The notes under the pieces: generated by a model | What the model was told of the DNA's origin: nothing | The model's input: only the letters and a program-made list of their open reading frames with translations | Databases searched by the model: none | In this document: piece by piece, positions 46,236 to 54,992 of the stretch | Numbering within the stretch: position 1 is the stretch's first letter | Layout of the letters: each line of letters starts with the position of its first letter | Program-made: the position numbers and the translations under genes | Assembly (NCBI RefSeq): GCF_001614315.2 | Contig: NZ_LVEG02000002.1 | Coordinates: forward strand, 1-64,000 | DNA from: Halofilum ochraceum | Lineage (GTDB): Bacteria; Pseudomonadota; Gammaproteobacteria; XJ16; Halofilaceae | Direction of reading: 5' to 3' | DNA: 64,000 nt

Positions 46236-46964
46236 CTACACCAGTGCCTTCGCGATCGCCATGATCCCCGCCAGCGCCGAGATCGCCAGGATGCCCACGC
46301 GCAGCCACTGGCGATCCAGGGCTCGGGCGGTGTGGGCGGAGACGAGGAAGCCGACGGCGACGGGCGGCACCAGGGAGAGCCCGAGCAGGAGTCGCGCGGT
46401 ATCCATGTGCCCGGACCACACGAGCGCGATCAGCGACATCGCGGCGCTCGGTGCGAAACAGGCCGAGATCGTCCCGCGCAGCCGGGTGCCGCGGTAACGC
46501 TGGAACGCCAGCGCCAGTGGCGGCCCACCGATGGCGGTTGCGGTGCCCATGAACCCGGACAGTCCGCCGGCAGTAAACAGCAGACGCGGTCCGAGCGCCG
46601 GCGGCGGCAGGCCGATACTGAGCGCGACTGCCAGCAGCACCAGCCCGCCGAACAGCAGCCCGAGGGTATCCTCCGGGAGCATGCCCATGAGCAGACCCGC
46701 GAGTGCGACCCCGAGGGCCAATCCAGGCAGGACGCGCCTTACAACCGCCACGTCCAGTCCCGCGCGCTCGCGCCAGGCGACCAGCGCCGAGACAAGTAGG
46801 CCGATCACGATCATCGGGGCCGGGACCAGGGCCGGGTGGATCAGATAGAGCAGCGGCGCACCGACCAGCGCGACGCCGAACCCGAGCGATCCCTGGATGA
46901 CGGTCCCACCGAACACGACCACGGCGGCGGCGAGCCATTCGGTGGGCGTGAGCACGATCTCCAA
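46236..46964 (-). CDS. TauE/SafE family membrane permease
   Basis: About 242 residues with seven or eight TM segments. VVFGGTVIQGSLGFGVALVGAPL and TAGGLSGFMGTATAIGGPPLALAFQ are the paired TauE/SafE signatures (G.GG.GxxxGxxxxxGGP). Family exports sulfite, sulfoacetate or other organic anions. No ATG near the conserved start; TTG at 46964 with GGAG upstream is proposed. It begins 43 bases after the alpha/beta hydrolase gene and may be in its operon. Confidence 0.85.
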   Translation of the reverse strand: MEIVLTPTEWLAAAVVVFGGTVIQGSLGFGVALVGAPLLYLIHPALVPAPMIVIGLLVSALVAWRERAGLDVAVVRRVLPGLALGVALAGLLMGMLPEDTLGLLFGGLVLLAVALSIGLPPPALGPRLLFTAGGLSGFMGTATAIGGPPLALAFQRYRGTRLRGTISACFAPSAAMSLIALVWSGHMDTARLLLGLSLVPPVAVGFLVSAHTARALDRQWLRVGILAISALAGIMAIAKALV

Positions 46965-47007
46965 GCTGCTGGTCTCTCCGTCGGGTGAAAAGGGCGCCGT
47001 GGCGCTG

Positions 47008-47937
47008 TCAGCGTCGTTCCGCCGTCGTGCGCTCGATGAAATCCACAATATCGGCTCGCACGGGGGCCAGGAAATCCGTTACCCCGGCGATCGCGCCGAT
47101 GATCGCTGCATGCCCGGCGGATTCGTAGAAACGCGTCTCCACGCGACCGCCCCGTGCACGGATGGCCTGCGCGAGGTTGCGGGTGTTGCCGGGCCGCACC
47201 GTATCGTCGTCGAGGCCGTGGAGCAGGTACAGCGGTGGCGCATCGCCCCGGACGTATTCGATCGGCTGGGATTCCGGAAACCGCTCCGGCGGGCCGAAGA
47301 TGGCACGCAGGTCCGTCGCCTCGATGGGCAGGAAGTCGTACGGTCCGGCAAGACCGATCATGCCGGCGGGTTGGCGACCGTCGCGGAGCCAGCGCCGGTC
47401 CAGGGCCAGCAGCGAGGCGATGTGGGCGCCCGCCGAATGGCCCATGAGGTAGATGGACGCCGGGTCGCCACCGAAACGTTCTATGTGCTCGTGGGTCCAC
47501 GCAAAGGCCCGGGCGCCGTCCTCGACGAACGCCGGGAAGCGCACCTGCGGGTACAGCCGGTAGTCGGCGACCACGACCACCATGCCCGCCTCGGCCAGGG
47601 CGGCCCCGACGAAGGCGTAATCGGCGCGGTCGCCGTCGCTCCAGCGCCCACCGTAGAAGAAGAGAACCACCGGTGCGCCGCCGGCGGGCGTCGCCGCCGG
47701 CCGGTAGACATCGAGCTGCTGGCGTTCCTGCGCGCCGTAGGCGATGCCGGATTCGGCCAGCGTGCTCGACACCGGTGCGGTCGCGTTCAGCACATCCAGC
47801 GGCGAACACCCGGTCAGGGCCAGCGTTGCGACGAGTGCCAGCGCACGGAGCGCACCAGCCCATGAAGCCTTTCCGGCCCGGCCCCGGAACGGATGCGGCG
47901 CCGCCGTGATCGAGGTCAAGTCTTCGCTTTCAGTCAT
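47008..47937 (-). CDS. alpha/beta hydrolase lipoprotein (carboxylesterase-like)
   Basis: About 309 residues. Lipoprotein signal with lipobox ALTGCSP (Cys about 44), so probably outer-membrane anchored, then an HSL-like alpha/beta hydrolase: oxyanion motif VVLFFYGGRWSDGD, nucleophile GHSAGAHIAS, Asp in HGLDDDTVRP and His in YESAGHAAIIG. Resembles kynurenine-formamidase/BD-FAE type esterases. The start is uncertain: ATG 47937 lies in a repeat (47914-47940), and the signal peptide N-region would be long; a TTG at 47919 is an alternative. Confidence 0.8.
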   Translation of the reverse strand: MTESEDLTSITAAPHPFRGRAGKASWAGALRALALVATLALTGCSPLDVLNATAPVSSTLAESGIAYGAQERQQLDVYRPAATPAGGAPVVLFFYGGRWSDGDRADYAFVGAALAEAGMVVVVADYRLYPQVRFPAFVEDGARAFAWTHEHIERFGGDPASIYLMGHSAGAHIASLLALDRRWLRDGRQPAGMIGLAGPYDFLPIEATDLRAIFGPPERFPESQPIEYVRGDAPPLYLLHGLDDDTVRPGNTRNLAQAIRARGGRVETRFYESAGHAAIIGAIAGVTDFLAPVRADIVDFIERTTAERR

Positions 47938-47995
47938 GAGCGGCGGTCGGTCGTGGTCGGGGGTCATGGTCGGGGGTCAAGTCTTTGCTTTTATG
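47914..47995. repeat. pair of GGTCAAGTCTT repeats
   Basis: GGTCAAGTCTTCGCTTTCA (from 47914) and GGTCAAGTCTTTGCTTTTA (from 47975), separated by a GGTCGG-rich tract (three close copies of GTCGG/GGTCATGG type). Related to the GGTCAGGTCTTGCA pair at 9222. The first copy overlaps the hydrolase start. Confidence 0.6.
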
Positions 47996-48143
47996 ATTTC
48001 GGGTCCCCGGCACTTCGAGGGTACGCCCATCTTCGGGCTTGGCAGCCGGATTCGCCACGCCTATGGTCGGTAGTATCAACGACTGACCATTCGAGCCGGT
48101 GAATACCGGCCGGAGCCCGCCAAACTGGAGGCATGCTCTCGCG

Positions 48144-49133
48144 ATGACCCGCAAGACCCCGCGAATCGACATCCCCGGCCCGCTCGGCTTTGGCGGTGCG
48201 CCGCTGGGCGACATGTTCGAGCGCACGGATAACCGGACCGCGCACGCGACACTCGAGGCCGCGTGGGACCAGGGAATCCGGCACTTTGATACGGCTCCAC
48301 ACTACGGCGCCGGCCTGGCCGAGCAGCGTTTTGGTTCGTTCCTGGCGACGAAGCCGCGCGACGAGTATTTCCTTTCGACCAAGGTAGGGCGCCTGCTCGA
48401 TCCGTCCCCGTCCGGTCCGGAGCCCGATGGCCCCTTCGTGCACGGCCTGTGGTTCCAGCGGCGACTCGACTACGGCGCCGACGCCGCGAAGCGCTGCGTC
48501 GAGGACTGTCTGCAGCGGATGGGCGTCGGCCGGCTCGACGTCGTGTACATCCATGATCTGGCCGAGGATGCGCTCGGTGCGGAGTGGACCGAGCACTTCC
48601 GGGTGGCGATGCAGGGTGCGGCGAAGGCGCTCACTGAACTGCGCGAGCAGGGCGTGATCCGAGGCTGGGGGCTCGGGGTGAACCGCGTTGAGCCTTGCCT
48701 GCGGGCGCTGGATGAGGCCGACCCCGACGTGTTCCTGCTCGCCACCCAATATCACCTGCTGGATACCAGCGGCGCGGAGACGCTGTTCCCGCGCTGTCTG
48801 GAGCGCGGCGTCCAGGTAGTCGTGGGGTCGCCGTTCGGCTCCGGGATCCTCGCCGGCGGCGCACACTACAACTATCAGGATGCCAGTCCCGAGGCGATCT
48901 GGCAGCGCGACCGCCTGCGTCATGTCTGCGACCGCCACGGCGTCGACCTCAAGGCCGCGGCGTTGCAGTTCAGCGCGGCCCATCCGGCCGTCGCCGCCAT
49001 CATCCCGGGCGCCAAGCGGCCTGAGCGGATCCCGCAGAACGTGGACCTGATGAAGGCGAAGATCCCGGCGGCTTTCTGGTCGGAGTTGCGCGAGCGCCAC
49101 CTGCTCCCTGACGGCGCCCACACTCCGGCCTGA
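48144..49133 (+). CDS. aldo/keto reductase (D-threo-aldose 1-dehydrogenase type)
   Basis: 329 residues, TIM barrel. Catalytic residues: Asp and Tyr in IRHFDTAPHYG, Lys in FLSTKVGRLL, His in VVYIHDL; NAD(P) region IIPGAKRPERI. The DTAPHYGAGLAEQRFG and long loop with FVHGLWFQRRLDYG resemble L-fucose / D-threo-aldose dehydrogenases. Substrate is probably a free aldose. ATG at 48144; GGAGG is about 13 bases upstream. Confidence 0.87.
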   Translation: MTRKTPRIDIPGPLGFGGAPLGDMFERTDNRTAHATLEAAWDQGIRHFDTAPHYGAGLAEQRFGSFLATKPRDEYFLSTKVGRLLDPSPSGPEPDGPFVHGLWFQRRLDYGADAAKRCVEDCLQRMGVGRLDVVYIHDLAEDALGAEWTEHFRVAMQGAAKALTELREQGVIRGWGLGVNRVEPCLRALDEADPDVFLLATQYHLLDTSGAETLFPRCLERGVQVVVGSPFGSGILAGGAHYNYQDASPEAIWQRDRLRHVCDRHGVDLKAAALQFSAAHPAVAAIIPGAKRPERIPQNVDLMKAKIPAAFWSELRERHLLPDGAHTPA

Positions 49134-49221
49134 CCCGCGCCCATGATCTCCGAGCCTATCGTTGGTCGGCGGGGCGGTGTACAAATCATTCGCAGCCCGG
49201 CCCGGAACGGTATCGAGAGCC

Positions 49222-49608
49222 ATGACGAACCCGCAGGTCGTCCACAACGATTCGACCCCCGAGTACTATTTTGAAGAGCGCTGCCACATCACCGAGTGGT
49301 GGAACAGCACGGATGATGAAGCGACCTCGATCGCGCGGGCCCGCGTCGAACCGGGTATCACCACGCGCCTGCATCGGCTTCGCGGCGTCACCGAGCGTTA
49401 CGTGATGCTGGAGGGAACGGGGCGCGTGATGGTCGATGGCCGTGCGCCGGAAACGGTGGGGCCGGGCGATGTCGTCGTGATCCCCCCGGACGCGAGTCAG
49501 CGGATCACCAACACGGGCGGGGGCGACCTGGTGTTCCTCGCGATCTGTACCCCGCGTTTCCGTCCGGCGATTTATGAAGACCTAGAGGGCGGGGATCCCG
49601 CCGCCTGA
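49222..49608 (+). CDS. cupin-domain protein
   Basis: 128 residues, single cupin barrel. Motif 1 GITTRLHRLRGVTERYVMLE and motif 2 PGDVVVIPPDASQRITNTG; here HxH is HRL and the motif 2 His is replaced by Gln, so metal binding is doubtful. Function unknown. Follows the aldo/keto reductase by 89 bases on the same strand and may act on a related sugar. Confidence 0.75.
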   Translation: MTNPQVVHNDSTPEYYFEERCHITEWWNSTDDEATSIARARVEPGITTRLHRLRGVTERYVMLEGTGRVMVDGRAPETVGPGDVVVIPPDASQRITNTGGGDLVFLAICTPRFRPAIYEDLEGGDPAA

Positions 49609-49714
49609 GTGCTCTGGGCGCCGGCGGTGTGGATCTTCGGCCGGCCGCTCCCCGCGACACCTCCGGACCCGTACAATCGCTCGTGGGATCGTATTTCATC
49701 AGGGAGGAATGGAG

Positions 49715-50950
49715 ATGAACGAAACGGATTTCGCGCGCCAGCCGGTACGGCTGCGATATGGGGTTTCGCTGCTGCGCCGCCGACAGACGATCCTCTTTAT
49801 GCTCGTGTTCTTTGGCCTTCCATTGGCCGCGTTGGCTGCACTGGTCGTGCTGCTGGGACTGCACCTGGAGGAGCCGAGGTCCCTGGCGACGCTGTTGCTC
49901 AAGGATCTTCGGGCCGCCCTGGCGGACGACCCGGCTGTCGTTTTCATGCTCTGGCTCCTGCCGCCGACGGTCATCGCGACGGCCGCGGTCCTGCTGGTCC
50001 AGCGCAGGGCCTGGCTGCGGGTTGGCCCGGGCGGGATCGAGGGATGGCTGCCCAGGTTCGTGGGGTTCGGGCTGACCGGGCAGACTGTCGGTAGCTGGCA
50101 GATCCCCCATGACCGGATCCGCGCCGTGCGACTGTTTGCGCCGCGGCGTAGCGGCGGCCGGGGTCGCCTCGAACGCCGCTTCGTCAAGGCACAGCGAATC
50201 CGGGCCAGCCGTATCGAAATCGAGACCGATCGCGAAACCATCCGCCTCAGCCCGTTCCCGTGGTACCGCCCCGATGGCCCGGATCATCGCCTCGCGATGC
50301 ACGAACTCTCGTCCCTGAGCGGCGCCGATCCGGCATCGTATGTCGAGCGGGCGCCGCTCGTGGAGCATCTGCGGCCCTTGGGTCTGACGATCGAAACGGC
50401 GGGCGAGGACGCGACCGATCTGGTGCTGTTCGGTTTCGATCTGTCACGTGACCGCGGGATGGTCGCGCAGCTCGGCCTGCTGTCCGCGGCCGGGCTCTAC
50501 GCCCTGGTCGATACGTTCTTCCTGCTGCAGTACACGCCGCTGGCGCCGATGCCGTGGGCACCATTCGCGTTGATGCTGATGGTGGCTATTCCGTTGACCC
50601 TCTGGCTGGGGCGCCGCGCGCCCGTTACCGAGCGCGTCGTGGTCGGGGCCCTGACGGTTGCCTCCCTCGCGGTCGCAGTCTATCCGGGCCTTCTGCGGTT
50701 CAATGCGGCGACCGCTGAACCGCGGGTTGTCGAGTATGCCGCGATGGCGCCGGGGCGGTTCCAGGCCGCGACCGGCGGGTATCCGGATATCGATCTGACC
50801 GGCCAGGGCCTGTCCGAGTACTGGGCACAACACGACCGCGGGGCGAGCCATCCCTTTACGCTGCTGCGCGGCGACGCGCACTTCTGGCAGCTGGACCTTG
50901 CGCCGCTGTACGAGCGCACACGCGATTACTATCGGGGGCGGGACCAATGA
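49715..50950 (+). CDS. hypothetical membrane protein
   Basis: About 411 residues, unrecognised. TM segments near 23-48, 72-95, 250-272, 278-296 and 302-322. Between the second and third lies a soluble domain (about 100-240) with a PH/YdbT-like feel: LRVGPGGIEGWLPRFVGFG, SWQIPHDRIRAVRLFAPR. The last 80 residues are soluble (YPDIDLTGQGLSEYWAQHDR). ATG 49715 is eight bases from GGAGG; ATG 49709 is too close. Could be a membrane-stress or envelope protein; no function can be claimed. Confidence 0.65.
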   Translation: MNETDFARQPVRLRYGVSLLRRRQTILFMLVFFGLPLAALAALVVLLGLHLEEPRSLATLLLKDLRAALADDPAVVFMLWLLPPTVIATAAVLLVQRRAWLRVGPGGIEGWLPRFVGFGLTGQTVGSWQIPHDRIRAVRLFAPRRSGGRGRLERRFVKAQRIRASRIEIETDRETIRLSPFPWYRPDGPDHRLAMHELSSLSGADPASYVERAPLVEHLRPLGLTIETAGEDATDLVLFGFDLSRDRGMVAQLGLLSAAGLYALVDTFFLLQYTPLAPMPWAPFALMLMVAIPLTLWLGRRAPVTERVVVGALTVASLAVAVYPGLLRFNAATAEPRVVEYAAMAPGRFQAATGGYPDIDLTGQGLSEYWAQHDRGASHPFTLLRGDAHFWQLDLAPLYERTRDYYRGRDQ

Positions 50951-51096
50951 CGCCCAGGCGGGCGCGTTCAGTGCCGGCGCATGGTCACGGCCCGCGTTTT
51001 TACCCGGACCGGGAAGTGAGAGAATCGCGCTCGCAGGCACCGTCGCGCCGGCCCTTTAGTAACGGCGCCCGCTCCCCGAGCACACGCAACCACCGG

Positions 51097-51876
51097 ATGT
51101 CCGAGTCAATGACCGCAATTCCCGCTTTTCTGGACGCGTATTACGCCGCCGGCCCCGATGGCAGCGTGCGCGTCAGCGCCGAGCAGGCCAGCGCCTTCGC
51201 CAAGGACGTCGCCGGCGATTACAACCCGCTGCACGATGTCGATGCCCGGCGCTTCTGCGTTCCGGGCGATCTGTTGTGCGCCCTGGTGCTCGGCCGCTAC
51301 GGCCTGTCCGAGCGGATGACGTTCGCGTTTCGCGACATGGTGCGTGCCGATGAGCCGCTGTATCTTCCCGAGGCCGAAACCGACACCGGATCGATCGCCG
51401 TCCGCGATGCCGATGGCGGCGTGTACCTGGAAGTGGAGCGCGCCGGGGCGGTCTGCCGCGATCCCGGGAGCATCGAGCGGTTTATACGGGAGTACGCGGC
51501 CTTCTCCGGCAAGACCTTCCCGCACTACATGATCCCGGTGCTCGAGGAGCATGGGGTGATGTTCCATCCGGACCGCCCGCTGGTGATCTACGACAGCATG
51601 GGATTCGAACTGGAAACACTCGCGTTCGGTGAGCCCGTAATGGAGCTCTCGGACCGGACGCTCGCGATCGAAGGCAAACGCGGCAGCGTGCAGTTATCGT
51701 TTGCGATGCAGGAGGACGGCGAGGCGTTCGGCGCGGGCTGGAAGAAGCTGGTAATCAGCGGCCTGCGCGATTACGACGACGAGCGCATGCGCGCCTTCGT
51801 TGAACACTTCCGAGAGCGTAAAGCCGCCTACGAGGCGGAGCGCGATGGCATGCAGCCACGCGGGTACAGCGGCTGA
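51097..51876 (+). CDS. DUF3581 protein
   Basis: 259 residues. RVSAEQASAFAKDVAGDYNP, LHDVDARRFCVPGDLLCALV, FPHYMIPVLEEHGVMFHPDR and GKRGSVQLSF match DUF3581, a gammaproteobacterial family with a MaoC hot-dog-like start (DYNPLHDVDARRFCVPGD resembles the hydratase motif). Role unknown, possibly acyl-thioester binding. ATG 51097 or 51109. Confidence 0.82.
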   Translation: MSESMTAIPAFLDAYYAAGPDGSVRVSAEQASAFAKDVAGDYNPLHDVDARRFCVPGDLLCALVLGRYGLSERMTFAFRDMVRADEPLYLPEAETDTGSIAVRDADGGVYLEVERAGAVCRDPGSIERFIREYAAFSGKTFPHYMIPVLEEHGVMFHPDRPLVIYDSMGFELETLAFGEPVMELSDRTLAIEGKRGSVQLSFAMQEDGEAFGAGWKKLVISGLRDYDDERMRAFVEHFRERKAAYEAERDGMQPRGYSG

Positions 51877-52026
51877 TTCAGGGCCCAGGGGCCGAATAAA
51901 AGGACGTTTCCCCCTTGAACCCGGCTTCCGATAGCGCGATATTTCGTATCGGCGGATCTGTCAAACGCCGCACAGACACTCCATACGGCATGGCGTTGGC
52001 CATGGATGCCATCTGGGGGCGATACG

Positions 52027-53355
52027 ATGGATGACAACACGTCTATCCAGCAGGAGTCGGCCTCGGAGCCGGCGCAGCGGGCGAATCCCCTTTCCCTGCC
52101 CACGGGGCACCGCCGTTCCATGAGCGGCCCCCGCGCGCCCGAGCGCTGGGTGGCCGTGCAGTTGCTGAACCTCGCCGGCAGTCCGCCGGTGGCGATCGAA
52201 CTCTGGAACGGCGAACGGGTTCATCCGGCGGCCGGTGGCACGCCGCGGTTCACGCTGCGTATCGGTGACCGCAAGGCCCTGTACGGCATGCTCAGCAATC
52301 CGAATCTCGCGTTCGGCGACCTCTACAGCGCCGGGCGCATCGATGTCGACGGTGACCTCGCGGAATTCCTGACCGAGGTCACGGCCCACGTCGAGCGACA
52401 GCAGGCGCGCATGCCGGCATCCGCGCGCTGGCTGGGGCGCGGCCGCGCGACCCCGAAGGCGGCCAGCGAGCGAGCGGCCAAGGGCAACATCCAGCACCAC
52501 TATGACCTCGGCAACGACTTCTATCGTCTGTGGCTCGACCGGGCGGCGATGCAGTACACCTGTGCCTATTACGAAGAACCCGAGCTGACGCTCGAACAGG
52601 CGCAACAGGCGAAACTCGAGCACGTGTGCCGCAAGCTGGCACTCCAGCCTGGCCAACGGGTCGTGGAGCTTGGCTGTGGCTGGGGCGGGCTGGCGCGGTA
52701 CATGGCCCGCGAATACGGGGTCAGCGTGCGCGCGTTCAACATCTCCCGGGAACAGGTGGAGTATGCCCGTGAGCAGGCGGCCCGTGAGGGCCTCGATGAT
52801 CGCATCGAGTACGTGCTGGACGATTACCGCAACATCTCCGGCGAGTATGACGCCTTCGTCTCGGTAGGCATGCTCGAGCATGTCGGCACGGACAATTACG
52901 CCACGGTGGCGCGGCTGATCCGCAACCACCTCCGCCCGGACGGGCTCGCGCTGATTCACACGATCGGGCGCAACCGGCCGGCGGGGATCAACGCGTGGAT
53001 CGAGAAGCGCATCTTCCCGGGCGCGTATCCGCCCAGCATCACGCAACTGACCGGACTCGCCGAGGCCGGGCCGCTGTCCGTGCTCGACATCGAGAACCTG
53101 CGCCTGCATTACGCGGAGACACTGACGGACTGGCTGGCCCGCTACGAGGACAACATCGACCAGGTCCGCGCGATGTACGACGAACACTTCGCGCGCGCCT
53201 GGCGGCTGTATCTCTCGGGCTCGATCGCGGCCTTCCGGGCCGGCACGCTGCAGTTGTTCCAGATGGTGCTCGCGCACCCGGATAACAACGGCATCCCGCG
53301 CAACCGCAAGCGCCTTCATACAGCGCCGGCATACCCGGAGGAGCCCGCGGCATGA
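52027..53355 (+). CDS. cyclopropane-fatty-acyl-phospholipid synthase family methyltransferase
   Basis: 442 residues. SAM-dependent methyltransferase acting on double bonds of membrane lipid acyl chains. N-terminal lipid-binding domain (about 35-150) with LSNPNLAFGDLYSAGRIDVD; catalytic domain with NIQHHYDLGNDFYRLWLD, MQYTCAYYEEPELTLEQAQQ, SAM motif VVELGCGWGGLARYMA, VSVGMLEHVGTDNY and NLRLHYAETLTDWLARYED. ATG at 52027. It overlaps the next flavoprotein gene by four bases (ATGA), so both are made together. The product could be a cyclopropane or, with the reductase, a methyl-branched chain. Confidence 0.93.
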   Translation: MDDNTSIQQESASEPAQRANPLSLPTGHRRSMSGPRAPERWVAVQLLNLAGSPPVAIELWNGERVHPAAGGTPRFTLRIGDRKALYGMLSNPNLAFGDLYSAGRIDVDGDLAEFLTEVTAHVERQQARMPASARWLGRGRATPKAASERAAKGNIQHHYDLGNDFYRLWLDRAAMQYTCAYYEEPELTLEQAQQAKLEHVCRKLALQPGQRVVELGCGWGGLARYMAREYGVSVRAFNISREQVEYAREQAAREGLDDRIEYVLDDYRNISGEYDAFVSVGMLEHVGTDNYATVARLIRNHLRPDGLALIHTIGRNRPAGINAWIEKRIFPGAYPPSITQLTGLAEAGPLSVLDIENLRLHYAETLTDWLARYEDNIDQVRAMYDEHFARAWRLYLSGSIAAFRAGTLQLFQMVLAHPDNNGIPRNRKRLHTAPAYPEEPAA

Positions 53356-54485
53356 GCCGGACCCACGACGTCATCATCGTTGGCGGCGGACCGTCCGGGT
53401 CGACACTGGCCTGGGCGCTGGAGCGCCGGGGGCTTCGGCCGCTGGTGATGGACAAGGCCGAGTTCCCCCGCGACAAGACCTGCGCCGGCTGGGTGACGCC
53501 GGCGGTCATGTCCGAACTCGAGGTGGATCTCGAGGATTTCGCGAAGCACTGCGTACTCCAGCCGATCCACAACTTCCGCATTGGGATGATGGGGCAGCGC
53601 GCGGTCCACAATCATCACGGCGACAGCCCCGTCAGTTACGGCATCCTCCGCCGACAGTTCGACAACTACCTGCTGCAGCGCACGGGCGCGGACAAGGCGC
53701 TGGGCGTGAAGTTCGAGTCTCTGGAGCGTGATGCGGACGGCCTGTGGTGCGTCAACGGCGAATATCGCGCGCCGCTGGTCGTCGGCGCCGGCGGGCACTT
53801 CTGCCCGATCGCCGCACGCCTGGGTGAGGGCCCCGGCAAGAACGAGACGGCGATCACCGCCAAGGAAGTCGAGTTCGAGATGAACGCCGAGCAGGCGGCG
53901 CACTGCAAGGTGCGGGAAGATACCCCGGAGCTGTGGTTCTGCCGCGACCTCAAGGGCTACGCCTGGGTCTTCCGCAAGGGCGACTATCTCAATATCGGCC
54001 TCGGCCGCGAAGGTAATCATCGCCTGAAAGAGCATCTGCAGGCATTCGTTGACGAGATGCAGGCCGAGGGCCGCCTGCCGTCGGATATGCCCGGCCGCTT
54101 CAAGGGCCACGCCTATCTTCTCTACGGTCGGGCCGAGCGCCCGTTGATCGACGATGGGCTGATGCTGATCGGCGATGCGGCCGGTCTGGCATATGACCAG
54201 AGCGGCGAAGGCATCCGGCCCGGGGTCGAATCGGCGCTGATCGCGGCCGAGGTCATCGCCGATGTCGCGGATTACGGGAAAGACGATCTCAGCCCGTACG
54301 TGCAGCGGATCAATGAACGCTTTGGTGTGCGGGCGTCCGAGGCGAAGGACTCGGGTATCGTCCTGCCCGACTGGGCCAAACTCAAGGCGGCTCCACCCCT
54401 GATGCGCTCGCACTGGTTCACCCGTCGGGTCGTCACCGAACGCTGGTTCCTGCACCAGCAGGTGCCGCCGCTGCGCGCGAGCTGA
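53352..54485 (+). CDS. geranylgeranyl-reductase-like FAD oxidoreductase
   Basis: 377 residues. FAD-binding VIIVGGGPSGSTLAWALER at the N-terminus, DKTCAGWVTP (GGR-type CxG motif), VVGAGG and second FAD motif MLIGDAAGLAYDQSGEGIRP. Family members reduce isoprenoid double bonds or oxidise aromatic and lipid substrates. Coupled by a four-base overlap to the CFA-synthase-like methyltransferase, so a lipid acyl substrate is likely: reduction of a methylene intermediate or of an unsaturated chain. Inference from context. Confidence 0.85.
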   Translation: MSRTHDVIIVGGGPSGSTLAWALERRGLRPLVMDKAEFPRDKTCAGWVTPAVMSELEVDLEDFAKHCVLQPIHNFRIGMMGQRAVHNHHGDSPVSYGILRRQFDNYLLQRTGADKALGVKFESLERDADGLWCVNGEYRAPLVVGAGGHFCPIAARLGEGPGKNETAITAKEVEFEMNAEQAAHCKVREDTPELWFCRDLKGYAWVFRKGDYLNIGLGREGNHRLKEHLQAFVDEMQAEGRLPSDMPGRFKGHAYLLYGRAERPLIDDGLMLIGDAAGLAYDQSGEGIRPGVESALIAAEVIADVADYGKDDLSPYVQRINERFGVRASEAKDSGIVLPDWAKLKAAPPLMRSHWFTRRVVTERWFLHQQVPPLRAS

Positions 54486-54992
54486 GGGGCGGCGGCCCCC
54501 GTGCCGCAGCCTACTTCCTGCACGACTCCTCAACGCGCTGTCTGGGTCTGACCAGATTCTCCCTGGTGTCTGACAGACGAACGACCAGCCATCCGGATAT
54601 CCGATCCCGGGATAGAGCGCTTCGATCAGATCGGGATTGGTCGTCGCCACCCTGTTCTCCGCATTCGATCCGCCGGAATCGGTCTGTCAGTCAGACTTCC
54701 TGAGCCACGTTTGACGGGTGAGTGGTCTTAGGCGTTGGCGTGCGCGCTTGATGTCGTGGCCCTTCGAACTCGAGCCTGCTACCCGAATACCCGCATTCCC
54801 GGCTCCAGAATCCGCCACTGATATCCCGTCCTTAGCCCATATGGGCGAAGAGAGGACATTGGCAATCGCTTATAACGGACATGCAAGAAGAAGCTCGCGC
54901 GCCGAATCCGGGGGTACTGCGCGGACAAGGGTTCGGAGAGGTCGGCGCTGACGCCGGCGGGATAATGGATCGATAACAGGGTAGAGAGTGCG
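54486..54992. other. long intergenic region before the lipoprotein
   Basis: 507 bases. Starts with a GC-rich self-complementary GGGGCGGCGGCCCCC (54485-54499). Near 54545-54580 is GTCTGACCAGATTCTCCCTG followed by GTGTCTGACAGAC, a RAYT-end-like sequence. On the minus strand a frame from 54650 codes for about 40 protein-like residues (ATTNPDLIEALYPGIGYPDG) with no known match; possibly gene debris. No intact gene seen. Confidence 0.45.

Noticed and set aside
53316-54650. 444-codon minus-strand open frame
   Set aside because: Mostly antisense to the flavin reductase; only its first 40 codons fall outside that gene, and these match nothing known to me.
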